A stretch of 37,087 bases of DNA from Spirochaetia bacterium (GCA_021372235.1 JAJFUW010000081.1:1-37087); one strand, 5' to 3'. Numbered from the stretch's first letter, positions 9,122-17,677 are shown. Numbers and translations are program-made. Notes: a model not told the origin generated them from the letters alone.

Positions 9122-9314
9122 GGTCATTGGTGCCTGAAGTCATTTGCCAAAATCATTGTTGTGGTATTTTTCATTGAATAATTCCCAGATGTGTAGTAAT
9201 ATGTATCTGATTTAGTTATCCAAAAACTTGCCTCAAACACACCTCAATGCAGGTGCGAAATACAATTAACAAAAAAAGTGATGCGATTATTAAATTACCC
9301 CGGAGAAAGCCATA

Positions 9315-9509
9315 ATGCGCGTAAAAATATGTTCAATAACACCGTCAAAGAAAAAACTGGCAAAGGTTAAGCTCTCTGAAATGGCCTCCTGGGAAGAGTA
9401 TGCAGGGATGACCGATGAGCAGGAAGATTTCCACACACAGACCTACATGGACTATATAAGCGGAAAAAGAGGGCCAAAGGCGAAGAGGATTTACGTTTCG
9501 GAGAACTAA
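9315..9509 (+). CDS. Small hypothetical protein
   Basis: 64 residues with a basic start (MRVKICSITPSKKK) and an acidic middle (EEYAGMTDEQEDF). Codon use resembles the neighbouring genes. GGAG lies 12 bases before the ATG, which is rather far. I recognise no family. In size and ends it is faintly like the small ORF at 15284-15487: both start M[RK][VI]K, have a central WE, and end in S-x-N. That is too little to claim homology. It stands alone on the plus strand between the lipoprotein and GH74 genes. Confidence 0.45.
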   Translation: MRVKICSITPSKKKLAKVKLSEMASWEEYAGMTDEQEDFHTQTYMDYISGKRGPKAKRIYVSEN

Positions 9510-9663
9510 AAAGACTCCGTTAAAGTAAAAGGCGAGCCACAAGCCATAAGTTAACCGCCTTGAGGCAGATGACGGTCCGGAAACATAATAAACAAAATAC
9601 AAAACTGTGCATAATTCAATATATCCGCGTACTCATCAGTCGTTCATTTTGCCCTTCGTTTTT

Positions 9664-9679
9664 ACTAAATCTATTTAGT
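9664..9679. promoter_or_regulatory. Palindromic operator-like site downstream of the GH74 gene
   Basis: ACTAAATCTATTTAGT is a 16-bp palindrome with only the central two bases unpaired. It is too tight to form a hairpin, so a protein site is likelier than a terminator. Its right half (ATTTAGT) and the core AAATC match the candidate LacI operator at 13686-13701. It lies 44 bases past the GH74 stop. Confidence 0.45.
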
Positions 9680-9722
9680 ATTTAAGCGTAAATTTCACGT
9701 TCTCATGTTTTAGAACCGGATT

Positions 9723-12700
9723 CTATTTCAGGATTATCAAAACCGCCGGTTTCGACGCGGCTCTCGTTCCACCGGACGTTATGCCTGATATGACGACATA
9801 ATACGTGCCGTTGGAAAGCCCGGTAAATTTGTCAGCTGTAAGGCTCAAAGTGTAGATGCCGTATGCGCTGACGCTCATGCTTTTCTTCATAATAAGCCTG
9901 AATGAGACCGTATATATGCTTACCGTCAGTCCGGAGGCCGGGCTTGTAAGATTAATCGAAGCGCTGAAATTTCCATGTGCCGGATTATACGGGTTTGGTA
10001 TCAGCACGACATCTTTAATTTCAAATTTATCGGCTATTACAATTGTTGGCGTAGAGGTAGGTGTGTTGGGCTCGGGTGTGTTTGTGAAACTTACCGTAAC
10101 GGTACGGGAAGCCGTCGGCGTTACAGTCCTGGTAAAACTTGGAGTGATTGTTAATGTGCCTGTAAAACTTGGCGTAACAGTTCTTGTAAAAGTCCGGGTG
10201 GAAGTCGGCAGCGTGGTATTGGTAAAGGTACTTACCGGCGTGTTAGTGGCCGAAGAAACCGGCGTCCTGGTTGCGGTATTGGCCGGCGTTCCCGTGGTCG
10301 TGACGGTCCGTGTATATGTATTTATCACAGTGCTTGTCACTGTATTTGTGTTTGTAGCTGTATTTGTCCGCGTATATGTATTTGTCGCGGTCATAGTCGC
10401 GGTGTTTATACTTGTCGCCGTTATTGTCGGGGTATTTGTCGACGTAGGCGGCGTGCCTGTGCTTGTCCGGGTCGGGCTGTAGTCCGGCGAATCTGTTTGC
10501 GTAGCCGTGGCTGTTCCTGTCAAAGTCCGCGTCACGGTATGAGTGAAAGTGGATGCTGACGTATGTGTGTCCGTGGCTGTGGGCGTATAAGTCACGGAAT
10601 AAGTGCGTGTGGATGTTAAACTTGCTGTTTGGGTAAATGAAGGGCTTGGCACAGACATGGTGGCTGTTGCCGGGGGCGTCGCGGTAAAAGTCACCGTATC
10701 AACAACAGTCAGGGTTGATGTCCTTGTTCCGGTAAGGCTCGGTGTGGCAGTACAAGTATTTGTCACGGTAGTTGTACTCGTCGCGGTCAACGTTGATGTC
10801 CTTGTAAACGTGGGACTGCTTGAGGCAGTGGCAGTAAAGGACGGCGTGCCGCATGCATTTACAAATGAAAGGTCGTCAAGATAAAATATCTGGTCGCCTG
10901 CCTGGGACCCTCCCGTGGTTATCCTCAGTTCCCAAAGCAGGGACATATCGGCACCTGTAAACGCGGAAAGCGGTATCCTCAGTTCCTGCCAGGTTGTGGT
11001 AACACCTCCTGCCAGATATGCGGTAACCTGAACTGCGTTCGACCCGCCGCCCGCCGAATCGCCCAGTGATATGGCCAATGTATTTATGGTTCCGGTTTCC
11101 GACTTAAGCCACATACTCAATGCGGTTGCGGACGACGCGTTATATGTCCCTGATGCGTTCCAGTTTGACCAATTGAACGCCATTCCCTGATACCAGCCGT
11201 CAGGCCATAAAAAATGCACCTGCATACTGTGCGAAACGGAATAGTATTGAGCGGTAACTTCGTTGACCGTTCCGCTTGTGCCTATATAACTCCCGCCCGA
11301 TGCCAGATTTTTAGGAGCCTCTCCGGAGTATAAAAAATCATTGCACTGCATGGGTGTTACTGTATATGTCGGTGTAATTGTATGTGTTCTTGTGATTGTC
11401 GGTGTGAGTGTCGCGCTCGGCGGCGTTCCTGTTATTGTCGGGGTCGCAGTGCCTGCGGCGCTGTCGCAGTAAAGCGTGCCGCGGCCGTTGGTTCCTATGT
11501 ACATCCTTCCGTAAACTTCCTGATCCCCGCCGCACCATCCGGCATATCCGTACTGGTGCGCATTGTCATTTATCCTCAGCCACGAAGTTCCAACCCCGTC
11601 ATCACACCTGAAAAATCCGCGTTGGCCGCCGACAGTGCCCGAAAGATATACCGCGGGGTGTGACTTTCCCGATGCGGCTTTGCCGAATCCCACGGAGTTG
11701 GCGCCCGGAACATTGGATATTGTAGTTTTTGTCGAGCCGTTATTTGTAAAGCGATAAAGACCGTTCCCGGTAGCCACCCAGACTTCTCCTGTTAATCCGA
11801 AAACCGGGCGCGGCGCCCCGTTGCCGGAAAAATTATTAACCACGCTGAAGTTAGCTCCTCCGTCAGTGCTGAGGTACAGATTGTTCCCGTTAGTGGCAAA
11901 GAAAACAGAGGAGTTTACTCGGTCGGATGCCAGATCCGAACCTGACGGCAGGCCGTTGCACGTAGTCCAGCTCGAACCGCTGTTTGTAGTATAAGCCGGA
12001 TTGCCGTAACCGGCATTGGGACAAACCAACACACGCGACCCGTTAGCTGCCACCGCGCATGAACGCATTTGATTTGAGGTGCTATAACCGGGCGGGGCGG
12101 TGGAGCCCGCCGCCCAATTCTGTCCATTGTCCGAAGAAAATGCCGTGTCAGACGCGACCGCTCCGCTTTGGCCGACACGCGCCACGACATTAACGTTATT
12201 CTCCGCAAAATCCAGACAAAGGTTGTTTCCAACATGCGGGCTGCAGTATTTATTCGGAGCCGGAGCATCAAGGTTTGTATAACGCATTCCGCTGATGTCC
12301 CCGAGACAGCTGAAAAAAACTCCTCCTTTGTAAGACGGAAGAAGAAAAATAACCGCGGTCTGTTCTATGCCGTAATCGGTAAAGGTCCATGTGATTCCCT
12401 GCGGTTGCGAAGCCGCGAGAACATTTGTCGTTGTCCAGATACCTCCGCCGGTTGAGTAAACGGCATTATTTGAATTGAAAGGGTCTATCTGTACGCAGGA
12501 TATTAACCACGCGCCGCCGTCATATATGCTGCAAAACCTTGTCCACGTGGCCCCGTTTATATTGTAATTTGGGTAAGGACCCGAATTCCAGCTGTTTTGA
12601 GTATTTGCAATAATAGTCCATGCAGTCCCGCCATTTGTTGTCTGAAAACACTTGTCAGTGCCTCCCCACCAGCCCGTTGTGGATACAACCGCGTGCTGCG

Positions 12701-13622
12701 CGTTCCGGTCATCCACGCTTATTCCGGCATAGCCGCCGGCGCCGGCTCCCGGGCCCGCCGCCGGGGATATATTATTCCACACAAGAGTATTGGTATTTAG
12801 TTTCCATATCTGCCCGGTTGTAGGGCCGACATTTGCATTGTTGTAAACAAGCCACAGGTTTCCGTCAGTTCCAAGCGACGCCTGCGGAGTTGACATGCCC
12901 GAGGGGCCGCCGGAAATCAAGGACCAAGTTGTTCCGCCGTTTGTTGAGCGGTAAAGATTGCTGTTTCCGGAACCTACCGCCTGGACCCCGACATAAATCG
13001 TCTGTGTCGGGTTTCCCGTAGTGCCGCTGTTTTTGTCAAATATGACATAACTTAATCCGTTGCCCGAGTCGCCGTTTACCGGAAAAGAAGCAACCTGGCT
13101 CCAGGCAGCGCCGGAGTCTGTACTTTTCCACAAACCATTAAGGCGCGAACCAAAGTACAGCGTCGTCCTTAAGTTTGGATCTATAGCCAATCGCTCGCCC
13201 GCGTAGTTACCGGAATTATTCGCGCCGCACATAAACGGTAGAGGATACTGCTCCCAGGTGTTGCCACGGTCATTGGAAGCAATTAATGCTCCATTAGTGC
13301 CCGCGTAAGTCTGTCCCAAAGCGGCATAAACAATATTTGCGTTTACAGGATCCGGAGCTATGCTCTCAACCCCGTATAAATTCCAGTCATCAATCCAGTC
13401 CGTAAGCGGTATCCATTCGCTGTTATTATTGTCCTTGCGGTAAGCTCCCCCCATATCAGTACGGATATAGATAAGCCCCTGTTCCGCCCTGCTGAATACA
13501 GTGTCCTGTATGGCCCCGCCGGCAGGTACCACGACACTTTTCCATGCAGCGGATGCGTCTGTGCAAAGCAGAAATATGATAATGCCGTAGAAAATAATAC
13601 CTCTTAACCTGGTCATAAGCAT
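9723..13622 (-). CDS. Secreted GH74-family glycoside hydrolase with CBM-like, Thr-rich and C-terminal sorting-like domains
   Basis: 1299 residues. Signal peptide 1-25, with cleavage likely after ASA. Residues 27-720 form tandem seven-bladed beta-propellers of GH74 type, with many Asp-box motifs (SNDRGNTW, STDSGAAW, STNGGTTW, SSDNGQNW). The typical GH74 start is clear: IYIRTDMGGAYR, PLTDW, VESIAPDP, GERLAIDPN, YFGSRLNGLWKS. The expected catalytic Asp pair is Asp56 in RTDMGG and Asp442 in LGDISG. GH74 enzymes cleave xyloglucan or related beta-1,4-glucans. Residues 760-925 look like a galactose-binding-fold carbohydrate-binding module (ending FYLDDLSFVN). Residues 926-1197 are a TxTxT linker. 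Residues 1198-1299 (VVLIPNPYNPAHGNFSA) resemble FlgD-Ig-like C-terminal domains of secreted proteins. The start lacks a strong ribosome binding site; a second ATG lies two codons in. Its promoter and operator are described separately. Confidence 0.9.
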   Translation of the reverse strand: MLMTRLRGIIFYGIIIFLLCTDASAAWKSVVVPAGGAIQDTVFSRAEQGLIYIRTDMGGAYRKDNNNSEWIPLTDWIDDWNLYGVESIAPDPVNANIVYAALGQTYAGTNGALIASNDRGNTWEQYPLPFMCGANNSGNYAGERLAIDPNLRTTLYFGSRLNGLWKSTDSGAAWSQVASFPVNGDSGNGLSYVIFDKNSGTTGNPTQTIYVGVQAVGSGNSNLYRSTNGGTTWSLISGGPSGMSTPQASLGTDGNLWLVYNNANVGPTTGQIWKLNTNTLVWNNISPAAGPGAGAGGYAGISVDDRNAQHAVVSTTGWWGGTDKCFQTTNGGTAWTIIANTQNSWNSGPYPNYNINGATWTRFCSIYDGGAWLISCVQIDPFNSNNAVYSTGGGIWTTTNVLAASQPQGITWTFTDYGIEQTAVIFLLPSYKGGVFFSCLGDISGMRYTNLDAPAPNKYCSPHVGNNLCLDFAENNVNVVARVGQSGAVASDTAFSSDNGQNWAAGSTAPPGYSTSNQMRSCAVAANGSRVLVCPNAGYGNPAYTTNSGSSWTTCNGLPSGSDLASDRVNSSVFFATNGNNLYLSTDGGANFSVVNNFSGNGAPRPVFGLTGEVWVATGNGLYRFTNNGSTKTTISNVPGANSVGFGKAASGKSHPAVYLSGTVGGQRGFFRCDDGVGTSWLRINDNAHQYGYAGWCGGDQEVYGRMYIGTNGRGTLYCDSAAGTATPTITGTPPSATLTPTITRTHTITPTYTVTPMQCNDFLYSGEAPKNLASGGSYIGTSGTVNEVTAQYYSVSHSMQVHFLWPDGWYQGMAFNWSNWNASGTYNASSATALSMWLKSETGTINTLAISLGDSAGGGSNAVQVTAYLAGGVTTTWQELRIPLSAFTGADMSLLWELRITTGGSQAGDQIFYLDDLSFVNACGTPSFTATASSSPTFTRTSTLTATSTTTVTNTCTATPSLTGTRTSTLTVVDTVTFTATPPATATMSVPSPSFTQTASLTSTRTYSVTYTPTATDTHTSASTFTHTVTRTLTGTATATQTDSPDYSPTRTSTGTPPTSTNTPTITATSINTATMTATNTYTRTNTATNTNTVTSTVINTYTRTVTTTGTPANTATRTPVSSATNTPVSTFTNTTLPTSTRTFTRTVTPSFTGTLTITPSFTRTVTPTASRTVTVSFTNTPEPNTPTSTPTIVIADKFEIKDVVLIPNPYNPAHGNFSASINLTSPASGLTVSIYTVSFRLIMKKSMSVSAYGIYTLSLTADKFTGLSNGTYYVVISGITSGGTRAASKPAVLIILK

Positions 13623-13685
13623 TTTCTGCGCATAACAACCCCGTTTGGCAGTATGAATTGTAATTTCTGCATCGACCCAATTTTG

Positions 13686-13701
13686 CCGAAATCGATTTAG
13701 T
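13686..13701. promoter_or_regulatory. Candidate LacI-family operator over the GH74 transcription start
   Basis: CCGAAATCGATTTAGT is centred on a CG step, as LacI-family operators usually are, with a perfect 10-bp core AAATCGATTT. It sits directly after the -10 box, across the predicted start near 13697, where bound repressor would block transcription. The LacI gene is the next gene upstream. Confidence 0.6.
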
Positions 13702-13703
13702 TA

Positions 13704-13732
13704 AATATACCAAAAATTACTTTAAATGTCAA
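13704..13732 (-). promoter_or_regulatory. Strong sigma70-type promoter for the GH74 gene
   Basis: On the minus strand a perfect TTGACA (13727-13732), a 17-nt spacer and TATATT (13704-13709). The predicted leader is about 75 nt. Confidence 0.75.
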
Positions 13733-13800
13733 TAAGCGGGTTTTTTAGGATACGGCCGGGAATTGTCTTAAAAATCGCAAAACAGGCCTCCTGGCAATTT

Positions 13801-14832
13801 TCAAGAAGCCGACTTTCTTACAATAAGTTCCGGTTCCACCACAACATGCCTGAAACCCTTTATTTTGCTCCCTATTGCCTCAACCGCCATGTCAAAGACT
13901 TCCGTGCCTATCTCTTCTATCGGCTGCCTTATCGTAGTCAGCGGGGGATTGACAAAGGCCGAACATTGCGAGTCATCAAATCCTACCACTGCCAGGTCAT
14001 CCGGTATTTTCAATCCGTGTTTTTTCGCGCTTTCCATCACTCCGACCGCGGTCATGTCGCCGGAAGCGCAGAAAATGGCATCGGGAACTTTTTCATTTTC
14101 CATAATAGAGTCAAATATCTCTATGCCTTCCGCAATTGTATAGTTGCCGCATTGTTCCAGGTACTCGTCCCCGGGTTTGACCCCGTATTGTTCGAGCGCC
14201 GCATCAAACCCGGCTTTTCTTTCCACCGCCGAGTAGCTGTACCCAAATTTTGACCCCGCCTTGAGCCCGCCGCATATAATCCCGATATTTTTTCTGCCGC
14301 CTTTTAATAGGTATTCAGCAGCCATAAAGCCGGCTTTTTTATTGTCAATATTTACAGTATGGGCGTTTTCCATGTAGTTTTCTATGAGTATTGCCGGTAT
14401 TCCGGCCTTCCTGTACTTTTGCAGTATGCCGGGAGGCGGATTCATGGCAAGAGCCACAATAGCCGAAGCTTCCCTGCCATAGAGTATTTTGTCGAATATT
14501 TCATTCATGATGGCTGTATCATAGTTAGTGGAGTAAGGGATTATGCCGTGCATATATTTTCCGGTGGCAAACGTCCTTTTTTCAATTGCACCGAGTATCT
14601 CAACGGTAAAATGTGAAGCGACTCTGCCGGACATGAAGGCAATATTATTGTTCTTGCCGCTACGCAGCGTTTGGGCTGATTTTGACGGGCAATAATTGTA
14701 TTTGGAAATTATTTTTTGGATTTTTTCCCTTGTCTCTTCGGAAATATCCGGATAATTATTGATTGTCTTTGAGACCGCGCTGTAGCTTACTCCGGCAAGC
14801 TTTGCAATATCCTTAATTACAAGTTTTTTCAT
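13801..14832 (-). CDS. LacI-family transcriptional regulator
   Basis: 343 residues. The N-terminal DNA-binding domain is typical: IKDIAKLAGVSYSAVSKTIN (6-25) followed by the hinge helix PSKSAQTLRSG. Residues 62-343 are a periplasmic-binding-protein-like sugar sensor (VVGFDDSQCSAFVNPPLTTI, PLTTIRQP are usual for the family). It sits just upstream of the GH74 gene on the same strand with about 180 bases between, and an operator candidate lies in that gap. It most likely senses a sugar released by the hydrolase and controls it. AAGGA lies eight bases before the ATG. The sugar ligand cannot be read from sequence. Confidence 0.92.
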   Translation of the reverse strand: MKKLVIKDIAKLAGVSYSAVSKTINNYPDISEETREKIQKIISKYNYCPSKSAQTLRSGKNNNIAFMSGRVASHFTVEILGAIEKRTFATGKYMHGIIPYSTNYDTAIMNEIFDKILYGREASAIVALAMNPPPGILQKYRKAGIPAILIENYMENAHTVNIDNKKAGFMAAEYLLKGGRKNIGIICGGLKAGSKFGYSYSAVERKAGFDAALEQYGVKPGDEYLEQCGNYTIAEGIEIFDSIMENEKVPDAIFCASGDMTAVGVMESAKKHGLKIPDDLAVVGFDDSQCSAFVNPPLTTIRQPIEEIGTEVFDMAVEAIGSKIKGFRHVVVEPELIVRKSAS

Positions 14833-14915
14833 TTTGCGTATCCTTCAATCTGCCAGGCCGCGGAGGAACCGGTTTCAGCCATTCAGCCGTATAATTTTAT
14901 ATTTCCGGCAAATCT

Positions 14916-14944
14916 AAAATATCATTGAATATTTCTGTTGTCAA
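14916..14944 (-). promoter_or_regulatory. Promoter for the LacI-family gene
   Basis: Minus strand TTGACA (14939-14944), 17-nt spacer, TATTTT (14916-14921). The predicted leader of about 77 nt nearly equals that of the GH74 gene. Confidence 0.55.
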
Positions 14945-15143
14945 GACTCATGAAGCCTGCGGTTGTGCATGACCGAGGGGTCATCAGGCCCAAATTATAT
15001 AATACAGTATATGATTTAGGTGGAATTGAAACCGATATTTTTAACACAAAAAACTTTAAATGCCGCGAATTTTGCCGACGTATATCTTTTCACCACACTC
15101 AGACACATGAGCCTTACATGCATATCCTTATTTTGGCAATTAT

Positions 15144-15174
15144 TTGACTTTTCCTCTTTATTCTGTCATATTAT
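15144..15174 (+). promoter_or_regulatory. Weak candidate promoter for the small ORF at 15284
   Basis: TTGACT (15144-15149) and TATTAT (15169-15174) with a long 19-nt spacer. Confidence 0.3.
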
Positions 15175-15283
15175 ATATAGAGATTAAATGCAACCTTTAA
15201 CCTTTCAAACTGTCCAATAACATGAACGGTTCCTTCAAGGAAGTAGGGGAATAGACTCTACAAACCCTTTGAGGAGGCTTATC

Positions 15284-15487
15284 ATGAAGATAAAAGTAGC
15301 TGTATTCAAACGCAATATTCAGGACGTTCCCGCAGCATTAACCACAAACGACATGCACCGGTGGGAGGTCTATCCGGGGGATTTTTCCTACGCCTTCCCG
15401 CTGGCGGAGCAGCGCGCGAAAACAATGAGGAAACTGAAAAAACTGGATTATGGGTTCAGAAAGATGGTTTTTCTGAGTGCAAACTAA
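15284..15487 (+). CDS. Small basic hypothetical protein
   Basis: 67 residues starting MKIKVAVFKRN and ending with a basic helix-like stretch (QRAKTMRKLKKLDYGFRK). I chose the ATG at 15284 because GAGGAGG lies six bases upstream, a strong ribosome binding site; five earlier in-frame codons lie across that site. No family recognised. An inverted-repeat hairpin follows its stop and may end its transcript. Confidence 0.55.
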   Translation: MKIKVAVFKRNIQDVPAALTTNDMHRWEVYPGDFSYAFPLAEQRAKTMRKLKKLDYGFRKMVFLSAN

Positions 15488-15579
15488 AAAACTTGTTCCA
15501 TGTTTCAGGTTCCAAGTCCTAAAGAGCAATACAACTATATAGTTTTATAGTTTGGAACTTGGAACATGCAACTAAGTTT
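15486..15579. repeat. Imperfect intergenic inverted repeat
   Basis: Left arm (15486-15520: AAAAAACTTG, TTCCATG, GGTTCCAAGT) mirrors the right arm (15551-15579: TTGGAACTTGGAACATG, AACTAAGTTTT). It lies between two convergent genes and may act as a bidirectional terminator. Confidence 0.55.
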
Positions 15580-17097
15580 TTACCTAACCGGCCTGCCCGT
15601 CAGGACCCGTAATATCCTCTGCGATATTTTAATGAGGCCCGTTACGTTCCATTTCCAGTCAAACGGCCTCACCTGCCTCAGCAGGTAAAGCGGCCTCATC
15701 AATATTTTTGAATAAGCCTTTGCCCTCAGTTCTTTCAGTTCTGCAGCAGTCAGCGCCTCGGTCCTTATCACCGGCTCATCCGATAGCGGGAAGTATTTTC
15801 CCCAGTCTTTTGTCAGCAGCAGGTTGTTTTTTTCATAGTATTCAAACATGTCCGTGTTCGGGAACGGGGTCGAAAAACAGAACTGCGTGTAGAACGGGTC
15901 TATCTCCTTTATGAATTTCACGGTCTCGTCGACCGTCTCTTTTGTCTCTCCCGGCAGGCCTATGATGGCCAGCCCGTAGAACATGATGCCCAGTTCATGG
16001 CACCATTTCGCCGCCTGCCTGATATCGGAGAGCGTAACGCCTTTCTTTATGTTCTTCAGTATGGCGTCCGAACCGGTCTCTATGCCTATGGCTATCTCTT
16101 TCATGCCGGCTTTTTTCATCTCCTTTAGCATCTCATACGATACCATGTTTGCCCTCGTGCATGCCGTCCATTTGAGTTTGTGGAGCCCCTCTTCAACCAT
16201 GCGCCTGCACAGTTCCTGCACCCTGCCCTGTTTGATGGATATAGTATCGTCAAAAAAGAGGAATGACTTTATTTTGAATTTATCGCGCAGGTGTTTCAGT
16301 TCAGCTATCACGGACTCTATGGAGCGCTCACGGCATTTTGATTTTCCAAAAGCGCAGAAGGTGCACGCGAACGGGCAGCCGCGCGTGGTCTGTATCAGGG
16401 CAAAGGGCGCGTCCATGACCCCCGTGTGGTAAGGTTTCAGCGAAGGCAGGAGATGATATGCCGGGAAAGGCAGGCTGTCCAGATCCTCAACATCCTCTGC
16501 CGGCTGTGTCGTCGTGAGCTTGCCGTTGTAATAATAGGATATGCCGGGTACGGTTTCCAGCCTCTCCCGGAACCTGTCATCTTTTTTTTCCCCGGCGTCA
16601 AAAGCGCAGCCCTGGCCCTGCCACCTCTGTGCAAAGGCCTTTTTGCTCTCATATAACGCTGTCATGAGATTCTCAACCACGGCATCCGGTTCGCCGTCCA
16701 TGAAAATATCCGTGCGGCAGCTTTTTAATATGGCGTCGCGTATGACCGGCACGTCGGCTATTATCTTTGAGCGCAACACGGTTATGGCGCCCATGGATTT
16801 GGCGTTCTCGAGCACTTTTAGGTCCTGCTCCTGGGTGTCAAAACCGCAGCGCGAAATCACAACATCCGGACCGTTTTTTATCATCTCATTACGGACCTGA
16901 TTGAGCGTCATGTCAAAACCGCAGGCGTCGAGAACGGTTACGCTGTAATCCGGATTTTTTTCCAGGATTGCCGCCATGTATAGCAGCGAGAGGGGCGGGT
17001 AGACAGAGCCTATATCCTTGTGCTCAAAACGTTCTTCGCGCACCACGGGGTACCCGTCAACTCTGGGAGGATTAATCAGCATTATTATAAATTTCAT
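15580..17097 (-). CDS. B12-binding-domain-type radical SAM protein
   Basis: 505 residues. Residues 1-150 have the fold signature of a cobalamin-binding domain (INPPRVDGYPV, YPPLSLLYMAAIL), but the B12-binding DxHxxG motif is absent, so cobalamin may not bind. The radical SAM core follows with CPFACTFC (Cx3Cx2C, binding [4Fe-4S]) and supporting motifs FFDDTISI, GIETGSD and GLPGETKETV. This family carries out methylations and other radical modifications of lipids, cofactors or natural products; the substrate is unknown. There is no ribosome binding site; a -10-like TAAAAT ends six bases before the ATG, so the message is probably leaderless. It is divergent from the DUF1232 gene across a 50-bp palindrome. 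Confidence 0.88.
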   Translation of the reverse strand: MKFIIMLINPPRVDGYPVVREERFEHKDIGSVYPPLSLLYMAAILEKNPDYSVTVLDACGFDMTLNQVRNEMIKNGPDVVISRCGFDTQEQDLKVLENAKSMGAITVLRSKIIADVPVIRDAILKSCRTDIFMDGEPDAVVENLMTALYESKKAFAQRWQGQGCAFDAGEKKDDRFRERLETVPGISYYYNGKLTTTQPAEDVEDLDSLPFPAYHLLPSLKPYHTGVMDAPFALIQTTRGCPFACTFCAFGKSKCRERSIESVIAELKHLRDKFKIKSFLFFDDTISIKQGRVQELCRRMVEEGLHKLKWTACTRANMVSYEMLKEMKKAGMKEIAIGIETGSDAILKNIKKGVTLSDIRQAAKWCHELGIMFYGLAIIGLPGETKETVDETVKFIKEIDPFYTQFCFSTPFPNTDMFEYYEKNNLLLTKDWGKYFPLSDEPVIRTEALTAAELKELRAKAYSKILMRPLYLLRQVRPFDWKWNVTGLIKISQRILRVLTGRPVR

Positions 17098-17103
17098 GGC
17101 TTG

Positions 17104-17132
17104 ATTTTAGCAGTAAAAATATCAAAAGTCGA
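17104..17132 (-). promoter_or_regulatory. Candidate leaderless promoter for the radical SAM gene
   Basis: Minus strand TCGACT (17127-17132), 17-nt spacer, TAAAAT (17104-17109). The +1 predicted seven bases on coincides with the A of the ATG at 17097. Confidence 0.5.
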
Positions 17133-17136
17133 GATT

Positions 17137-17186
17137 AAACGGAAATAAGTACAAAATGCGCGCGCATTTTGTACTTATTTCCGTTT
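17137..17186. repeat. Perfect 50-bp palindrome in a divergent promoter region
   Basis: Two 24-base arms (left: AAACGGAAATAAGTACAAAA then TGCG) separated by CG pair with no mismatch. The right arm contains the -35 box TTGTAC of the DUF1232 promoter. It could form a cruciform or hairpin, or be bound by dimeric regulators. Confidence 0.9.
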
Positions 17187-17198
17187 TTATGGTATAAT
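17169..17198 (+). promoter_or_regulatory. Promoter giving a leaderless DUF1232 message
   Basis: TTGTAC (17169-17174), 18-nt spacer and perfect TATAAT (17193-17198). The next seventh base is the A of the ATG at 17205, and no Shine-Dalgarno sequence exists. Confidence 0.65.
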
Positions 17199-17204
17199 AA
17201 TAAT

Positions 17205-17504
17205 ATGAAAACAAAGACAACGAACCCTTTCATTATTAAACAGGGTGTCAGCCTTTTTAAAGGGCTCATGGACAAACGCACTCCATGGTTCGTAAAACTC
17301 ATCGGTTTTGTAATACTGTTCTATATACTCCTTCCATTTGATTTTTTAACCGACTTCGCGCCGTTTTTGGGGTGGGTGGACGACATAACGCTGGCGACCG
17401 TAGGAATGATCATAATAGCGAAGCTGATACCGCGGGAAGTTCTGGATGGTACGGAAACTAAAAATATCCCGGCCGGAGAATACGAAGAAAAAAAAGGAAA
17501 CTAA
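17205..17504 (+). CDS. DUF1232 (YkvA-like) membrane protein
   Basis: 99 residues. DUF1232 signature at 25-80: DKRTPWFVKLIGFV, then YILLPFDFLTDFAPFLGWVD (family pattern P-x-D-x-x-PD..P..G..DD) and DDITLATVGM. It is a small inner-membrane protein of unknown function. I chose the ATG at 17205 rather than one 12 codons upstream because a consensus -10 box lies just before it, which would make the earlier codons untranscribed. It is divergent from the radical SAM gene at 17097. Confidence 0.8.
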   Translation: MKTKTTNPFIIKQGVSLFKGLMDKRTPWFVKLIGFVILFYILLPFDFLTDFAPFLGWVDDITLATVGMIIIAKLIPREVLDGTETKNIPAGEYEEKKGN

Positions 17505-17557
17505 AATACGTGCCTGCGGGTCCGGATGTTCGGTTTTAGTTCGGAATCCCAATCTAA

Positions 17558-17677
17558 CCCTGTAGTCGCGGCCTCTCAGGCCTCGTTACAGTTATATTTT
17601 TGTTCAGCTGAACAGCAACTCCCGAACCTCCTTCGCTAAAGCTTCGGCGGTTAAAAAAGGTGGGCTGCCGGGGTTGT
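17558..17677. repeat. Dispersed MITE-like repeat, copy B
   Basis: Starts CCCTGTAGTCGCGGCCT and ends GGGCTGCCGGGGTTG. It contains CAGCAACTCCCGAACCTC, the core CTTCGCTAAAGCTTCGGCGG and TTAAAAAAGG in the same order as the other copies. Upstream homology with copy C2 extends left (TTCGGAA, AATCTAACCC). It lies between the convergent DUF1232 and second radical SAM genes. Confidence 0.75.

Larger units (their letters stand above)
14833..15283. other. Intergenic region between the LacI gene and a small ORF
   Basis: About 450 bases holding the LacI promoter at the left and a weak plus-strand promoter at the right. One open frame (14938-15147) has no ribosome binding site and odd composition, so I do not call it. 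I see no RNA gene. Confidence 0.5.

Noticed and set aside
9856-10482. Val-rich 208-residue frame on the plus strand
   Set aside because: It is the reverse complement of the Thr-rich linker and C-terminal domain; the VxVxV pattern is an artefact of ACN codons read backwards.
14938-15147. 69-residue ORF upstream of the small gene at 15284
   Set aside because: It begins inside the LacI promoter, lacks a ribosome binding site and shows no coding-like pattern.
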